DNA of 64,000 nt from Rosistilla carotiformis (GCF_007753095.1 NZ_CP036348.1:6239411-6303410), one strand, 5' to 3'. Shown: positions 8,428 to 19,290, numbered from the stretch's first letter. Program-made: numbers and translations. Notes: generated by a model not told the origin, from the sequence alone.

Positions 8428-11400
8428 TCAGCTAAACAACATTTGCAGGTCGTCCATCGACAGCTGGCTGATCAAGCTGCGATCGGCTGAGATAATCGCA
8501 TCGGCCAATTCACGTTTGCTCTCCTGCAAGTGAACGATCTTTTCTTCGACGGTGTCGCGGCAAATCAAGCGATATGCCATCACCGGTTTCGACTGTCCCA
8601 TCCGATGGGCGCGGTCGATCGCTTGCGCTTCGACCGCTGGATTCCACCAGGGGTCAAGGATGTAGACATAGTCGGCAGCCGTCAGATTCAATCCGTGCCC
8701 CCCTGCTTTCAAACTGATCAGGAAGACAGGACAATCCGGATCACTTTGGAATCGCGCAACGCGTTCGTTCCGTTTGGTCGTCTTGCCATCGAGGTATTCG
8801 TAGACGATTCCCTGCTGATCCAATTCTTTCCGCACGAAGGACAGCAGGCTCGTGAACTGAGAGAAGACAAGTGCCTTGTGCCCTTCGGCGGTGACTTCTT
8901 GCAGCTGTTCCATCAGTCGAGCGATCTTCGCGCCGGCCGGTCCCTGCTTGGCATCGACCAATCGTGGATCGCATGCCGTCTGTCGAAGTCGCAGCAGCGC
9001 TTCGAGCACATGAATCTTGGATCGCTTGATCCCCAGTTCCTTCACCTTGCCGCTGAGTTGCTGGCGGTAATGGTTGCGCAATTCGTCATACAGCTTCCGC
9101 TGCTTGCCTGTCATCGTGCAATACAACGTCTGCTCGCTCTTCTCGGGCAACTCCGTTAACACTTGCTCTTTGGTGCGCCGCAAGATGAATGGCTGCAGCG
9201 CATTGCTCAACCCCACCAGCCGCTCGCTGCTCACATCGGGACCGGAAAATTGAGAGACCGACAACTGTCCCAACATGCCCGGATTCAAAAAATCCAACAG
9301 CGACCATAGGTCACCCAAATGATTCTCCACCGGCGTCCCGGTCATCGCCAAACGATGCTCGGCGTCGATCAACCGCGCCGCCTTGGCCGACTGGCTGTTC
9401 GGATTCTTGATCGCTTGGGCCTCGTCGAGGATCGCGTAATCGTACTGCAGCGACCTAATCTGTTCGATGTCGCGACGCAGCGTTCCATAAGTCGTTAACA
9501 CCAGATCCGCCGATTCCAATCGATCGACCAGCGCGGCGCGTTGGTTTCCGGTGTAGTCGACGACCTTCAACCGCGGGGCAAATTTTTCCGCTTCGGCGAT
9601 CCAATTGAAGATCAAACTTTTGGGGACGACCACCAGCGAAGGCTTCTTCGTTCGCCCAGCCTTGGGACGCGCTAGCCTTCGCGATTGCAGCAGCGCCAAC
9701 ACCTGAATCGTCTTCCCCAAGCCCATGTCGTCGGCCAGGCAACCGCCGAATTCAAAGTCGCGCAAGAAATGAAACCACCCCAAACCGTCCTTCTGGTACG
9801 CGCGCAATGTGCCCTGGAAACCGCGAGGCTCCACGGCCGGCTTGATTCCCGAAAACGAACGCATCCGTTCGCACCATGCGTTGAACGACCGGTCCGTTTT
9901 CACATTTTCCTGTTCTGCCAGCAACAGTTCCAACAGCAGCGCTTGATTGCGACGGTAGCGAACGCTCTCTCCTTCGATCTGGCCCGCCTGCGACAGCTGC
10001 TGCAATTGATTCAGCCATTGCTCGGGCAGGATGCCGTGGCTGCCGTCGTCCAAGACAACAAACGTTTCCTTTCGCTTGAGGGCCTTCAACAACGCTGGCA
10101 ACGCGACTTCCATGCCGTCGAAATCGACGCATGCCTTCAGGTCGAACCAGTCTTCGCCGCTGGCCACCTCGATCGTGCATCCTCCGGGCGAACGCATCCG
10201 CTGCCCTTCAGCAACGACCAACCAACCGCGTCCGGTCAGCTTGAGCACGGCCGGAACAAGCGACCATCGCGAAATCCGCAGCTCGAAGTGCCGGAACCGT
10301 GGCGAGTGTTCGCGAAAATCACACTCTTTTAATGTCTGGAGCGCTGCGAGTTCCGCGGCCGCATCGCGAACCAACAGCACCCGAGCCGCTTCATCCCAGA
10401 CAACCTTGATGGGATCATCGGCCTGAAGTTCCCGGTCTCCATAGAGCATCGTAACCTCAGCCACCCATTGATAGGCTCCATGTTCGTCGTCGGGGGACGA
10501 AAGCGTCAACTTAGGCTGCGGCTTTCCCTGCACCTGCGACACGTCCAGCGATTTGGCAAGTTCCAAGCGTGGCGGCTCGGGTGCCGAAAAGAAGGTCTCT
10601 AAAAAGGTTCCCATCTCATCGGCGGCCAGCTGCAGTTCGCCGATCCGTTGCCAACCACGAACCCACGACGCCACTTGGGGATCGATCGCGGCGATGCAAT
10701 CGTCCATCAACAGGGCTCCCGAATCGCAGACCGCCATAACGCAACCGATCTCGCGACGCTCGGTCGCCTCGCCCGCGACGCGTTCTAAACGGGGCATCAC
10801 CGCCAACATCGATGTCGCGGCTTCCCGCCCCCGATTCCCCTTTGGCTTCGCCGCGGGGGAGTCGATCGGATCGAGTGCGACGACAAAATCCCAAGCGGTC
10901 CCGGTTGCCTGAACGATCGGGGTTCGCGTTTTTTTCGTCGACGCGATGTCGTGCGTCCAAGCCAGTCGCTGCGATTCACACAGCTCGGCAAGCGTCTCGC
11001 TCAGCAGATGGGGATGGATGCGAAACCGTGTCGCTCCCCCTCTGCGATGAACGGCGGCGGATTGGAAGTCGTTCTCCCATTGCAACATCGCAAAGATCCG
11101 TTGCTCCGCCGGGTCATGCAGCAGCGCCGTCTCCGCTCGCGATATCCGCGCTGGCAGCGGCTCGCTCCACCGCCCCTGCGGATCTTGCGTCGACCGCATC
11201 AAATGCAAATCGATGCTCGACGCATTCGCTTGGTCGGCAAGACTGATCAGGAATTCGTGACGGATCCGTTGCCCGGTTACCACGGGATGCTGCGGGACCA
11301 CGGCAGCAGGGGCTTTGACCGATGCGATCTGCGCGGCGACCTGCAGTTGCTTCATCCAACCCGGTGCCGGTTTCCCACGCTGCGTCGTCGGAGGCGGCAG

Positions 11401-11784
11401 CGTCGGTTGGTAATCCGCGACCTCCAACGGCTCGCCGACCTCGAAATCCTCCATGTCCGATTCGCAAATTTCGATCGGTCCGTGGCCGCGGAGTCGATTG
11501 TCTTGGACGCGATCGAGTTCCAAGATCGTTGCCCAAAGGTGCTTGCACAGGTAACCTGAGGCGAATCTTGGGCAGGTGCACATGGCGAACAACACATTGT
11601 CACTGACGTCTTCGAAATCGATCAGAACCCCGTAATCGTGTTCCGTTCCGCTGACAACCGCCCGCACTCCAAGCGTCCCCAGATCCAAGATGTTCACCGC
11701 ACCGTCCGCCTGATACTCATCGCCCCTCTGTCGATCGCCTCGATTGAATTCCGATTGACAACGTCGAGAAAAAATTGCTTCCAT
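8428..11784 (-). CDS. SNF2-family helicase with N-terminal SWIM zinc finger
   Basis: 1118 residues if started at the ATG at 11784. The frame continues upstream to a GTG at 11865, and neither start has a clear Shine-Dalgarno; 11784 is chosen because the sequence looks family-like from MEAIFSRRCQSEF onward. A SWIM zinc finger (CTCPRFASGYLCKH) lies near residues 67-80. The SNF2 motor occupies the C-terminal half: motif I DDMGLGKTIQ near 683, motif II LDEAQAIKNP, motif III LTGTPVENHLGDLW, then the helicase C lobe with VFSQFT, SLKAGGHGLNLT and QAIDRAHRMGQ. This is the bacterial RapA/HepA-like DNA translocase class with SWIM. It is probably a dsDNA-translocating remodeller; the partner is unknown. 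It is transcribed divergently from hrpA, 98 bp away. Confidence 0.92.
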   Translation of the reverse strand: MEAIFSRRCQSEFNRGDRQRGDEYQADGAVNILDLGTLGVRAVVSGTEHDYGVLIDFEDVSDNVLFAMCTCPRFASGYLCKHLWATILELDRVQDNRLRGHGPIEICESDMEDFEVGEPLEVADYQPTLPPPTTQRGKPAPGWMKQLQVAAQIASVKAPAAVVPQHPVVTGQRIRHEFLISLADQANASSIDLHLMRSTQDPQGRWSEPLPARISRAETALLHDPAEQRIFAMLQWENDFQSAAVHRRGGATRFRIHPHLLSETLAELCESQRLAWTHDIASTKKTRTPIVQATGTAWDFVVALDPIDSPAAKPKGNRGREAATSMLAVMPRLERVAGEATERREIGCVMAVCDSGALLMDDCIAAIDPQVASWVRGWQRIGELQLAADEMGTFLETFFSAPEPPRLELAKSLDVSQVQGKPQPKLTLSSPDDEHGAYQWVAEVTMLYGDRELQADDPIKVVWDEAARVLLVRDAAAELAALQTLKECDFREHSPRFRHFELRISRWSLVPAVLKLTGRGWLVVAEGQRMRSPGGCTIEVASGEDWFDLKACVDFDGMEVALPALLKALKRKETFVVLDDGSHGILPEQWLNQLQQLSQAGQIEGESVRYRRNQALLLELLLAEQENVKTDRSFNAWCERMRSFSGIKPAVEPRGFQGTLRAYQKDGLGWFHFLRDFEFGGCLADDMGLGKTIQVLALLQSRRLARPKAGRTKKPSLVVVPKSLIFNWIAEAEKFAPRLKVVDYTGNQRAALVDRLESADLVLTTYGTLRRDIEQIRSLQYDYAILDEAQAIKNPNSQSAKAARLIDAEHRLAMTGTPVENHLGDLWSLLDFLNPGMLGQLSVSQFSGPDVSSERLVGLSNALQPFILRRTKEQVLTELPEKSEQTLYCTMTGKQRKLYDELRNHYRQQLSGKVKELGIKRSKIHVLEALLRLRQTACDPRLVDAKQGPAGAKIARLMEQLQEVTAEGHKALVFSQFTSLLSFVRKELDQQGIVYEYLDGKTTKRNERVARFQSDPDCPVFLISLKAGGHGLNLTAADYVYILDPWWNPAVEAQAIDRAHRMGQSKPVMAYRLICRDTVEEKIVHLQESKRELADAIISADRSLISQLSMDDLQMLFS

Positions 11785-11882
11785 GCTTTGATCTGCGTCG
11801 CAAGTGAACTTTCGAATACCCCGTGTTGTCGTATCATATCGCAGCCCGTTTCGCGACCGAAGCACACTCCCGCTAACATTTC

Positions 11883-14800
11883 ATGCCAGCACCCGACACC
11901 TCCGCCATCGACCAACGAATCGCCCAGGCGATGCGCAGCGACCGTTTCCGTTTACAGCGTGAACTGCGGCAATTGAGCCATGCCAGCGACGATCCTCAAC
12001 GCATCGAACGGTTCCGCCAACAACTCGAAGAGTCGGTGGCGTTGGCCGATCTGCGGGCCGCATCGATTCCACAAATCAACTATCCCGAAGAACTGCCCGT
12101 TTCATCCCAGCGCGAGACGATCACCGAACTGATCCGCACGCGCCCGGTCGTGATCGTGTGTGGCGAAACCGGCAGCGGCAAGAGCACCCAGTTGCCGAAG
12201 ATGTGCCTGGATGCCGGACTCGGCCGCAGCGGAATGATCGGGCACACTCAACCGCGGCGAATCGCCGCCCGTTCGATCGCCAGCCGGGTCGCAGAGGAGA
12301 TGGGAACTTCGGTCGGCCAATTGGTCGGCTACAAGATCCGCTTCGCCGACCAGACAGCGCCGACATCGCTGATCAAATTGATGACCGACGGAATCCTGTT
12401 GGCCGAAACGCAAAGCGATCGCTTCCTGGACCAATACGACGCGATCATCTTGGACGAAGCACACGAGCGGTCACTGAATATCGATTTCCTGCTGGGGATC
12501 TTCAGCCGGCTGCTGCAGAAGCGTTCCGACCTGCGGCTGATTATCACAAGTGCGACGATCGACGCCGACCGGTTTGCCAACCACTTCCGCGACGAACAGG
12601 GGCCGGCCCCGATCGTCAACGTCGAAGGACGCAGCTATCCGGTCGACATCCAATACCTTCCCGATTACCAATCGTCCGAAAACGGCGACGATCGCGGCCA
12701 GGGGATCGCCGCGCACGTGGCGGCCGGAGTCGATGAAGCGTGGGCGCATGGCGTCGGCGACACGCTGGTCTTCCTGCCCACCGAACGGGACATCCGCGAA
12801 GTCGCTCGCCATCTGGGCGGACACCTGCGCCGCCAAGGGCTCGAAAATCGGACCGACATCCTGCCGCTGTACGCTCGGCTGCCCGCCAGCGAGCAGCAGA
12901 AGATCTTTCACGGTTCGAACAAGCCGCGGATCGTGCTGGCAACCAACGTTGCCGAATCGTCGCTGACGGTCCCCGGAATCCGTTACGTCGTCGACACCGG
13001 AACGGCCCGGATCAGCCGATACAGCCCGCGCAGTAAGGTCCAGCGACTGCCGGTCGAAGCGGTCAGCCGCGCCAGCGCCGATCAACGCGCCGGCCGCTGT
13101 GGACGCGTCGGACCGGGTATCTGTATCCGTTTATACGACCAATCGGATTACGAATCGCGCGAACACTTTACGACTCCGGAGATTCGTCGCACCAACCTGG
13201 CGTCGGTCATCCTGCAGACCAAGATGATGCGTCTGGGATCGATCGACGAGTTTCCGTTCCTCGACGCGCCCCGTCCCGAATCGATCAGCGAAGGGTTCCG
13301 CACGTTGCACGAGATCGGAGCGATCGACGAGCGACGGGAACTGACATCCCTGGGCCGTATCCTGGGCAGCCTGCCCGTCGACCCGCGCGTCGGACGGATG
13401 ATCATCGAAGCCGAACAGCGCGGTTGCCTGGCCGAGATGCTCGTCATCGCAGCGGCTTTGGAAGTTCAAGACCCGCGAATTCGCCCGCCCGAAAAACAGC
13501 AAGCTGCCGATGCGGCGCACGCGAAGTTCGTCGATCAGCGCAGCGATTTCCTGAGCTATCTGCGGATCTGGCGGTTCTTTCGCGGTCTGCAAGAAGATCT
13601 CAGCCGCAATCGACTGGCCCGCGCCTGTCAAACAAACTTCCTGGGCCTGAACCGATTGCGGGAATGGGTCGATGTCCATCGTCAACTGAAAGCGATGGTT
13701 CCTGAACTGCGACGCCAACTGGCCGGCTCAACGGGCAAACGTCGCCGTGGACCACGCGCGGGCGCCGATGGCGAACACGGCCTCTCAAACGTCCGCGTGA
13801 CCGATGCCTGCGAACCGGATCAAGCAACGGTCGACGACAACCTTTATGCATCGATCCATCAGTCGCTGCTTACCGGGTTGCTGTCGGGCGTGGCGATGGC
13901 GGGGGAGAAGCATCAGTACATTGGGGTCGGGAATCAAGAGTTCTTTCTGTGGCCAGGGTCGGGCGTTTTCGAAAGCAAACCGAAATGGATCGTCGCCGGG
14001 GAACTTGTCGAAACGTCCAAGCGATTTGTCCGTAACGTGGCGCGCATCGATCCGGGCTGGTTGGAACCACTGGCCGAACATCTGGTCAAACGAAGCTATG
14101 CCGATCCGTTCTGGAGTCGCAAGGACCAATCGGCTTTCTGTTACGAACGCGTCTCGCTGTTTGGTTTGCCGATCGTCGTCAAACGACGCAAAGCGCTCGC
14201 GCCGATCGATCCTGAAACCGCACAGCGTCTGTTGATCGATCAAGGTTTGGTCGCCGGGGAATTAGTCACGCGAGCGAAGTTCTACGCCCACAACCAACAA
14301 CTGCGTGAGGTGATCGCCAAGCTGGCTCACAAGACACGTCGCCGCGATCTGATCGTCGACGACTATCTTGTCGAACACTTCTACCATGCGAAGCTTCCCA
14401 GTGACGTGGTCGACCGGTCCAGCCTGGAGAAACTGGCCGATCAGCATCCACGTCCCGATTGGGTCGATCTGTGCCAGACCGAATCGGATCTGATCGCCTG
14501 GTTGGATCAGCCACTGGATGCGGGTGAATCGGATTCGTTGTACCTGCGTCCCGCCGACCTGTTGCCGGGGCTCGTCGAGACGCTGGATCCGAACGCCTTC
14601 CCCGATCACTTGCAGGTCGGACCGACCTCGCTTCCGTTGGAATATAACTTCGATCCCTCGGCTGACAACGACGGCGTGACCGTCACGATTCCCAAGGTCT
14701 TGCTGGGGCAGATCTCCGACGATCGCTTGGGTTGGCTGGTCCCAGGACTGATCGAAACGAAACTGATCGCGATGATCAAAGCGCTTCCCAAACGGATCCG

Positions 14801-15977
14801 CCGCAACCTAGTCCCCGCAGCCGACACGGCCCGCAACGTACTCGAATCGTTGCACGATGAGATGGGGCAGACCGCGTTCATGGCCGCCATCTGCAAGCGT
14901 TTGTCGGAGATCGCCGAAATGCCGATCAGCCCGTCCGACTTCGATCCCGACAAGCTCCCCGAGTCGGTTGGATTTTACATTCGCGTCGTCGACGACGATG
15001 GCAAGCCGCTGGGCGAAGGCCGCGATCTCCAAGATCTACGACAGCAGGTGGTTGGCGAAGAACTGATATCACCGGGTTCGATGTCGAGTGTGGTCGACGT
15101 GCCCGACGATGTCTTGCAAGTCGATGGACTGAAGAGCTTTACGATCGATCACCTGCCCGAACGAGTCGAACGACAACGAGGCGGCGTTCGCGTGACGCTG
15201 TTCCCCGCCCTCGTGGACCAAGGCGATTCGGTGGCGGTCCGACTTGTCGATAACGCCGCGTCGGCGGAACATCAGATGCGGCGTGGCCTCGTCCGCCTGT
15301 TCACCCTGACCGAACGTAGCGAGATCAACAAACAGGTCCGATGGCTGCCGGGATTCGATCAAGCCGCAGTCCAATTGTCGCGCGTCATTCCCGGCGATTC
15401 GATCAAGCAGGGCTTGGCCGACTTGATCGCCAACATCGCGTTTGTCGATCGGCAGCCGTTGATTCGATCTCAAACCGAATTCGAAGCCCGCCGCGCGAAC
15501 CGTGGCGAACGGATCGCGATGGCGACGCAGGACATCGCCAAGCTACTCGGACCGCTTGCCGAGAATTACCACGGAGTGCGACTGGCGATGGAAGCCTGCA
15601 AAGCCGGACATTTGGCATACGTTCGCGACGACATCAAGCGTCAATTGAGCGAACTGTTTCGCGACGACTTCTGGTTGACGACCCGATTGGAAACGCTGAA
15701 GCAATACCCGCGTTACCTCAAAGCGATCGCGGTTCGGTTGGAAAAACTCAGCTCTGCCGCCAATCGCGACCGCGACGCGCACAACATCGTCGCCGCGTTC
15801 CAGGACGATTACTTCCGCCGTACCGAATCGTACACGGTCGATCGCGCGGTCCTGGACGAATACCGTTGGATGATCGAAGAGCTTCGAGTCAGCCTATTCG
15901 CGCAAACGCTGGGCACGGCCGGCAAAGTCTCACCGCAACGGTTAGAAAAGTTACGTGCCAAGTTGGAAAAGTCGTAA
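11883..15977 (+). CDS. hrpA: ATP-dependent RNA helicase HrpA
   Basis: 1364 residues, close to the roughly 1300 of E. coli HrpA. It is a DEAH-box 3'-5' RNA helicase; known HrpA proteins act on mRNA and help rescue stalled ribosomes. Motif I GETGSGKST lies at residues 94-102, motif II DEAH near 191 (LDEAHERSLNIDF), motif III SATID, and in the second lobe LATNVAESSLTVPGI and QRAGRCGR. HA2, OB and the long HrpA-specific C-terminal extension follow, ending in RLEKLRAKLEKS. The ATG at 11883 has no obvious Shine-Dalgarno, but the N-terminus (AMRSDRFRLQRELRQL) fits the family. A short basic insertion (STGKRRRGPRAGADG) around residue 620 looks species-specific. Confidence 0.95.
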   Translation: MPAPDTSAIDQRIAQAMRSDRFRLQRELRQLSHASDDPQRIERFRQQLEESVALADLRAASIPQINYPEELPVSSQRETITELIRTRPVVIVCGETGSGKSTQLPKMCLDAGLGRSGMIGHTQPRRIAARSIASRVAEEMGTSVGQLVGYKIRFADQTAPTSLIKLMTDGILLAETQSDRFLDQYDAIILDEAHERSLNIDFLLGIFSRLLQKRSDLRLIITSATIDADRFANHFRDEQGPAPIVNVEGRSYPVDIQYLPDYQSSENGDDRGQGIAAHVAAGVDEAWAHGVGDTLVFLPTERDIREVARHLGGHLRRQGLENRTDILPLYARLPASEQQKIFHGSNKPRIVLATNVAESSLTVPGIRYVVDTGTARISRYSPRSKVQRLPVEAVSRASADQRAGRCGRVGPGICIRLYDQSDYESREHFTTPEIRRTNLASVILQTKMMRLGSIDEFPFLDAPRPESISEGFRTLHEIGAIDERRELTSLGRILGSLPVDPRVGRMIIEAEQRGCLAEMLVIAAALEVQDPRIRPPEKQQAADAAHAKFVDQRSDFLSYLRIWRFFRGLQEDLSRNRLARACQTNFLGLNRLREWVDVHRQLKAMVPELRRQLAGSTGKRRRGPRAGADGEHGLSNVRVTDACEPDQATVDDNLYASIHQSLLTGLLSGVAMAGEKHQYIGVGNQEFFLWPGSGVFESKPKWIVAGELVETSKRFVRNVARIDPGWLEPLAEHLVKRSYADPFWSRKDQSAFCYERVSLFGLPIVVKRRKALAPIDPETAQRLLIDQGLVAGELVTRAKFYAHNQQLREVIAKLAHKTRRRDLIVDDYLVEHFYHAKLPSDVVDRSSLEKLADQHPRPDWVDLCQTESDLIAWLDQPLDAGESDSLYLRPADLLPGLVETLDPNAFPDHLQVGPTSLPLEYNFDPSADNDGVTVTIPKVLLGQISDDRLGWLVPGLIETKLIAMIKALPKRIRRNLVPAADTARNVLESLHDEMGQTAFMAAICKRLSEIAEMPISPSDFDPDKLPESVGFYIRVVDDDGKPLGEGRDLQDLRQQVVGEELISPGSMSSVVDVPDDVLQVDGLKSFTIDHLPERVERQRGGVRVTLFPALVDQGDSVAVRLVDNAASAEHQMRRGLVRLFTLTERSEINKQVRWLPGFDQAAVQLSRVIPGDSIKQGLADLIANIAFVDRQPLIRSQTEFEARRANRGERIAMATQDIAKLLGPLAENYHGVRLAMEACKAGHLAYVRDDIKRQLSELFRDDFWLTTRLETLKQYPRYLKAIAVRLEKLSSAANRDRDAHNIVAAFQDDYFRRTESYTVDRAVLDEYRWMIEELRVSLFAQTLGTAGKVSPQRLEKLRAKLEKS

Positions 15978-16221
15978 TCCAAACCGTCTCTCATCCGTCG
16001 ATCAATCGTCAGCGATTCAACATCTTTTCAAACGCGGAATGCCGTCGCCCGCAGGATAGCGCCCCGTTTGCGTTGATTGCCAAATGCGGGCGGTCGCACT
16101 ATTCTGGGGCGTCCCGAAATCGGCAATGCGAATCCATCGGTTTTGCGCAGCGACCGTTGCGGTACGTTCGCAACCGACCCTGCGTCACGCCTCCCGCTCG
16201 CTTCACGCTAGGCAATTAAAA

Positions 16222-18363
16222 ATGCATCCCACCTCAACGCTTTCGATCGCCGCGGCGGTTGGCCTGCTCTCGCTTCTTTCATCCACCACTCTCGCTCAAA
16301 ACGACACGCCTAAAATGCCATCGATCCAATATCCGCAAGCCGCTCGCGACGCGATCGTCGACGATTATCACGGCACCCCCGTCGCCGATCCCTATCGTTG
16401 GTTGGAGGATACCGAGAGCGAACAAACGGCCGCTTGGGTCGCTGCCGAAAATAAGATCACTCGCACCTTCTTGGACCAGATTCCCCAGCGGACCGCGATC
16501 CGCGATCGCTTGACCGAACTCTGGAACTACGAGCGTTTTACGCTGCCGCGGAGCCGCGAATCGAAGTACTTCTACACGCACAATTCGGGGCTGCAGAATC
16601 AGAGCCTGCTGTATGTTGCCGACGGTCTCGATGCGCCGCGGCGAGTTTTGATCGACCCTAATAAATTGAGCGAAGATGGCACGATGGCGCTTGCCGGATG
16701 GTCGCCGACCGACGACGGCAGCCTGCTGGCCTACAGCATCGCCGATGGCGGCAGCGATTGGCGAACGTGGCGAGTGCGCGACGTCGCCAGCGGCGAAGAT
16801 CGCGACGATGTCGTCCGCTGGGTCAAGTTCAGCGGGATCGCATGGATGCCCGACAACAGCGGTTTCTTTTACGGACGCTACGACGCACCTTCCGATGGCG
16901 AAGAACTGACCGGAACCAACTACAACCAAAAGCTCTACTTCCACGAACTGGGAACCGACCAGTCCGAGGACCGCTTGGTTTACGAACGCCCCGACAACAA
17001 GGAGTGGGGCTTTACGCCGGAGGTGACCGAAGATGGACGCTATCTGATCATCACCAACTGGAAGGGAAGCGAGCCACAGAATCAGATCTTCATCCAACCG
17101 CTGGGCGATCCCAAACTGCCGGTCACCGAATTGATCGGCGGCTTCGACGCGGAGTATTCGTTGATCGGCAACGATGAATCGATCCTCTATTTCCTGACCG
17201 ACAACGACGCGCCGCGGCGACGCGTGATCGCGGTCGACGCCGATGATCCCCGCCGCGACCAGTGGCGTGAAGTGATCCCGCAAAACGAGAACGTGATCGA
17301 GGACTGCAGTCTGCTGGGAGACGAATTTTTCACGACTTCGATGAAAGATGCCCTCAGCCAAGTCGACGTCTACAACAAGGAAGGCGAAGCGGTTAAGCAG
17401 ATCGCACTACCGGGGCTTGGTTCGGCGAGCGGATTTCATGGCCATCGCGATGCAACCGAGACGTTCTACTCCTTCACCAATTACGTCACGCCGCCGAGCA
17501 TCTTCCGCTACGACTTGAAGACCGGCGAAAGCACGCTTTGGCGAGCACCTGAGCTGAACTTCGACGCATCTCGTTTTGTGACCAAGCAGGTCTTTTACGA
17601 GAGCAAAGATGGTACGCGGGTGCCGATGATCATCACGCACCGCGCCGACCTGAAGCTCGACGGCAGCAACCCGACGCTGCTGTACGCTTACGGCGGATTT
17701 AACATCTCGCTGACTCCCGGCTTCTCCCCCGCGATGGCTGTCTGGATGGATCGGGGCGGCATTTATGCGGTTCCCAACCTGCGAGGCGGCGGCGAATACG
17801 GCCGCGCCTGGCACGAAGCGGGCATGCAGGAGAAGAAGCAAAACGTCTTCGACGACTTCATCGCCGCGGCGGAATATCTGATCCAGCAGAAGTACACGCA
17901 CAGCGACAAGCTGGCGATCCGCGGTGGCAGCAACGGCGGCTTGTTGGTCGGTGCGGTGATGACGCAGCGCCCCGAACTGTTTGGTGCCTGCCTGCCTGCG
18001 GTCGGCGTGATGGACATGTTGCGGTTCCACAAGTTCACGATCGGTTGGGCGTGGGTGACCGAATTTGGCAGCAGCGACGATCCGGAACAGTTTAAGACGC
18101 TGTTGAATTATTCACCGCTGCATCAGATCAAACCAGGCACTTGTTATCCGCCGACGTTGATCACGACTGCCGACCGGGATGACCGAGTCGTTCCAGGACA
18201 CAGCTTCAAGTTTGCCGCGGCGCTGCAAGCTGCACAAAGCTGCGACAACCCAACGCTGATCCGCATCGAAACCCGCGCCGGCCACGGTGCGGGAACTCCG
18301 GTGACCAAATATATCGACCAGTACGCCGATCTGTGGGCCTTCCTGACGCGCGTGCTGCAGTAG
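16222..18363 (+). CDS. Prolyl oligopeptidase, S9A family, exported
   Basis: 713 residues. The start is the ATG at 16222, where a signal peptide begins (LSIAAAVGLLSLLSSTTLA); the open frame continues upstream to 16084 but the extra sequence is Arg/His-rich and untypical. The N-terminal motif DPYRWLEDTES and a seven-bladed propeller (about 90-460) precede an alpha/beta-hydrolase domain with GGSNGG (Ser570), DDRVVPGHS (Asp654) and RAGHGAG (His688), the complete catalytic triad. Such enzymes cleave short Pro-containing peptides; here it probably acts in the periplasm. No operon partner is evident, as the next gene is 255 bp downstream beyond a palindromic repeat. Confidence 0.93.
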   Translation: MHPTSTLSIAAAVGLLSLLSSTTLAQNDTPKMPSIQYPQAARDAIVDDYHGTPVADPYRWLEDTESEQTAAWVAAENKITRTFLDQIPQRTAIRDRLTELWNYERFTLPRSRESKYFYTHNSGLQNQSLLYVADGLDAPRRVLIDPNKLSEDGTMALAGWSPTDDGSLLAYSIADGGSDWRTWRVRDVASGEDRDDVVRWVKFSGIAWMPDNSGFFYGRYDAPSDGEELTGTNYNQKLYFHELGTDQSEDRLVYERPDNKEWGFTPEVTEDGRYLIITNWKGSEPQNQIFIQPLGDPKLPVTELIGGFDAEYSLIGNDESILYFLTDNDAPRRRVIAVDADDPRRDQWREVIPQNENVIEDCSLLGDEFFTTSMKDALSQVDVYNKEGEAVKQIALPGLGSASGFHGHRDATETFYSFTNYVTPPSIFRYDLKTGESTLWRAPELNFDASRFVTKQVFYESKDGTRVPMIITHRADLKLDGSNPTLLYAYGGFNISLTPGFSPAMAVWMDRGGIYAVPNLRGGGEYGRAWHEAGMQEKKQNVFDDFIAAAEYLIQQKYTHSDKLAIRGGSNGGLLVGAVMTQRPELFGACLPAVGVMDMLRFHKFTIGWAWVTEFGSSDDPEQFKTLLNYSPLHQIKPGTCYPPTLITTADRDDRVVPGHSFKFAAALQAAQSCDNPTLIRIETRAGHGAGTPVTKYIDQYADLWAFLTRVLQ

Positions 18364-18451
18364 CGAAACCGACAGACGCGGGATATAGACAGCCCGTCGC
18401 TGCGATGAGACATTTTTCATTTGTGTGGGTGAGCCGAGCAGGCCGCCCAGT

Positions 18452-18526
18452 GTCGCCTTTCGCTCCGCGAAAGTGCGTTCGCAGAATGTCGGTTCACTGC
18501 CGGACTTTCGCGGAGCGAAAGGCGAC
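18452..18526. repeat. Palindromic element, family A copy 1
   Basis: Two perfect 23-base inverted arms (18452-18474 and 18504-18526) with core CCTTTCGCTCCGCGAAAG, separated by 29 bases. Each arm is itself nearly palindromic (TTTCGC/GCGAAA), so it can form a cruciform with small side hairpins. A second copy lies at 25856-25918. Confidence 0.9.
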
Positions 18527-18618
18527 CATCGATTGCGCGAACCCATCGCGTGAATCAAAGTCTCTTCGCTGAGACTGAACTTCTTAATTAGCTAACGAAA
18601 TAAAAGGACGCTATCGAT

Positions 18619-19146
18619 ATGAGCACCTTCATTGGAAACATGATCGCCGATTCATTGAGCCGCGGCATCAACTACGCCGACAGCCTGGTGAAGGATCTAC
18701 CAGCGGATCAATTCGCTCGATTCGCTCCCGGCAAAGAGGGCCCGATCGTTTCGAATCACCCTGCATTCATCCTGGGGCACTTGAGCATCTACGCCCCGCG
18801 CGTCGTCGAACAACTGGGACAAGACGCGACCGCATACCAACCGACCGAAGCGGAGAACGCCCTCTTTTCGCCAGCCGCTAAATGCCAAGACGATCCCAAC
18901 GGGCTGATCTATCCCGGGAAAGATCAGCTGGTCGACCGCTTCACCACGGTTTATCAAGCGGCGCTGACGACGCTGCGAAACGCGACCGACGATCAGTTTA
19001 TGGTCCCCAACCCCGGCGAAGGGCGACTCCGCGAGCTGTTCCCAACGCTCGGCGGAATGCATGCTTTTTACACCGGCGGTCACTTCATGCTGCACATGGG
19101 GCAATTGAGCGCCTGGCGACGAATGATGGGCATGTCGCCGGCATAG
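18619..19146 (+). CDS. DinB-superfamily protein
   Basis: 175 residues; ATG at 18619 with AAAGGA about ten bases upstream. The sequence reads as a four-helix bundle: ILGHLSIYAPRVVEQLG near residues 53-70 and GGHFMLHMGQLSAWRRMMG at 150-168. This pattern of a His in helix 2 and two His in the last helix (HxxxH) is the metal site of DinB/YfiT proteins. Members are thiol-linked or stress-associated metalloproteins of mostly unknown reaction. It appears monocistronic. Confidence 0.75.
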   Translation: MSTFIGNMIADSLSRGINYADSLVKDLPADQFARFAPGKEGPIVSNHPAFILGHLSIYAPRVVEQLGQDATAYQPTEAENALFSPAAKCQDDPNGLIYPGKDQLVDRFTTVYQAALTTLRNATDDQFMVPNPGEGRLRELFPTLGGMHAFYTGGHFMLHMGQLSAWRRMMGMSPA

Positions 19147-19290
19147 CTTGCCCGAGGGGAACCGTAAGCCGCCTTAAACCACGTTTTAAGGTGCCACGCG
19201 ACAAAAAAGCTTGGCTGGGGCGGCGATTTCTGCTTCAATAGGGGGCCCCGCCTTACCGCCCGTTCTTTCCCTATTGCCCCGCCAAATCAC

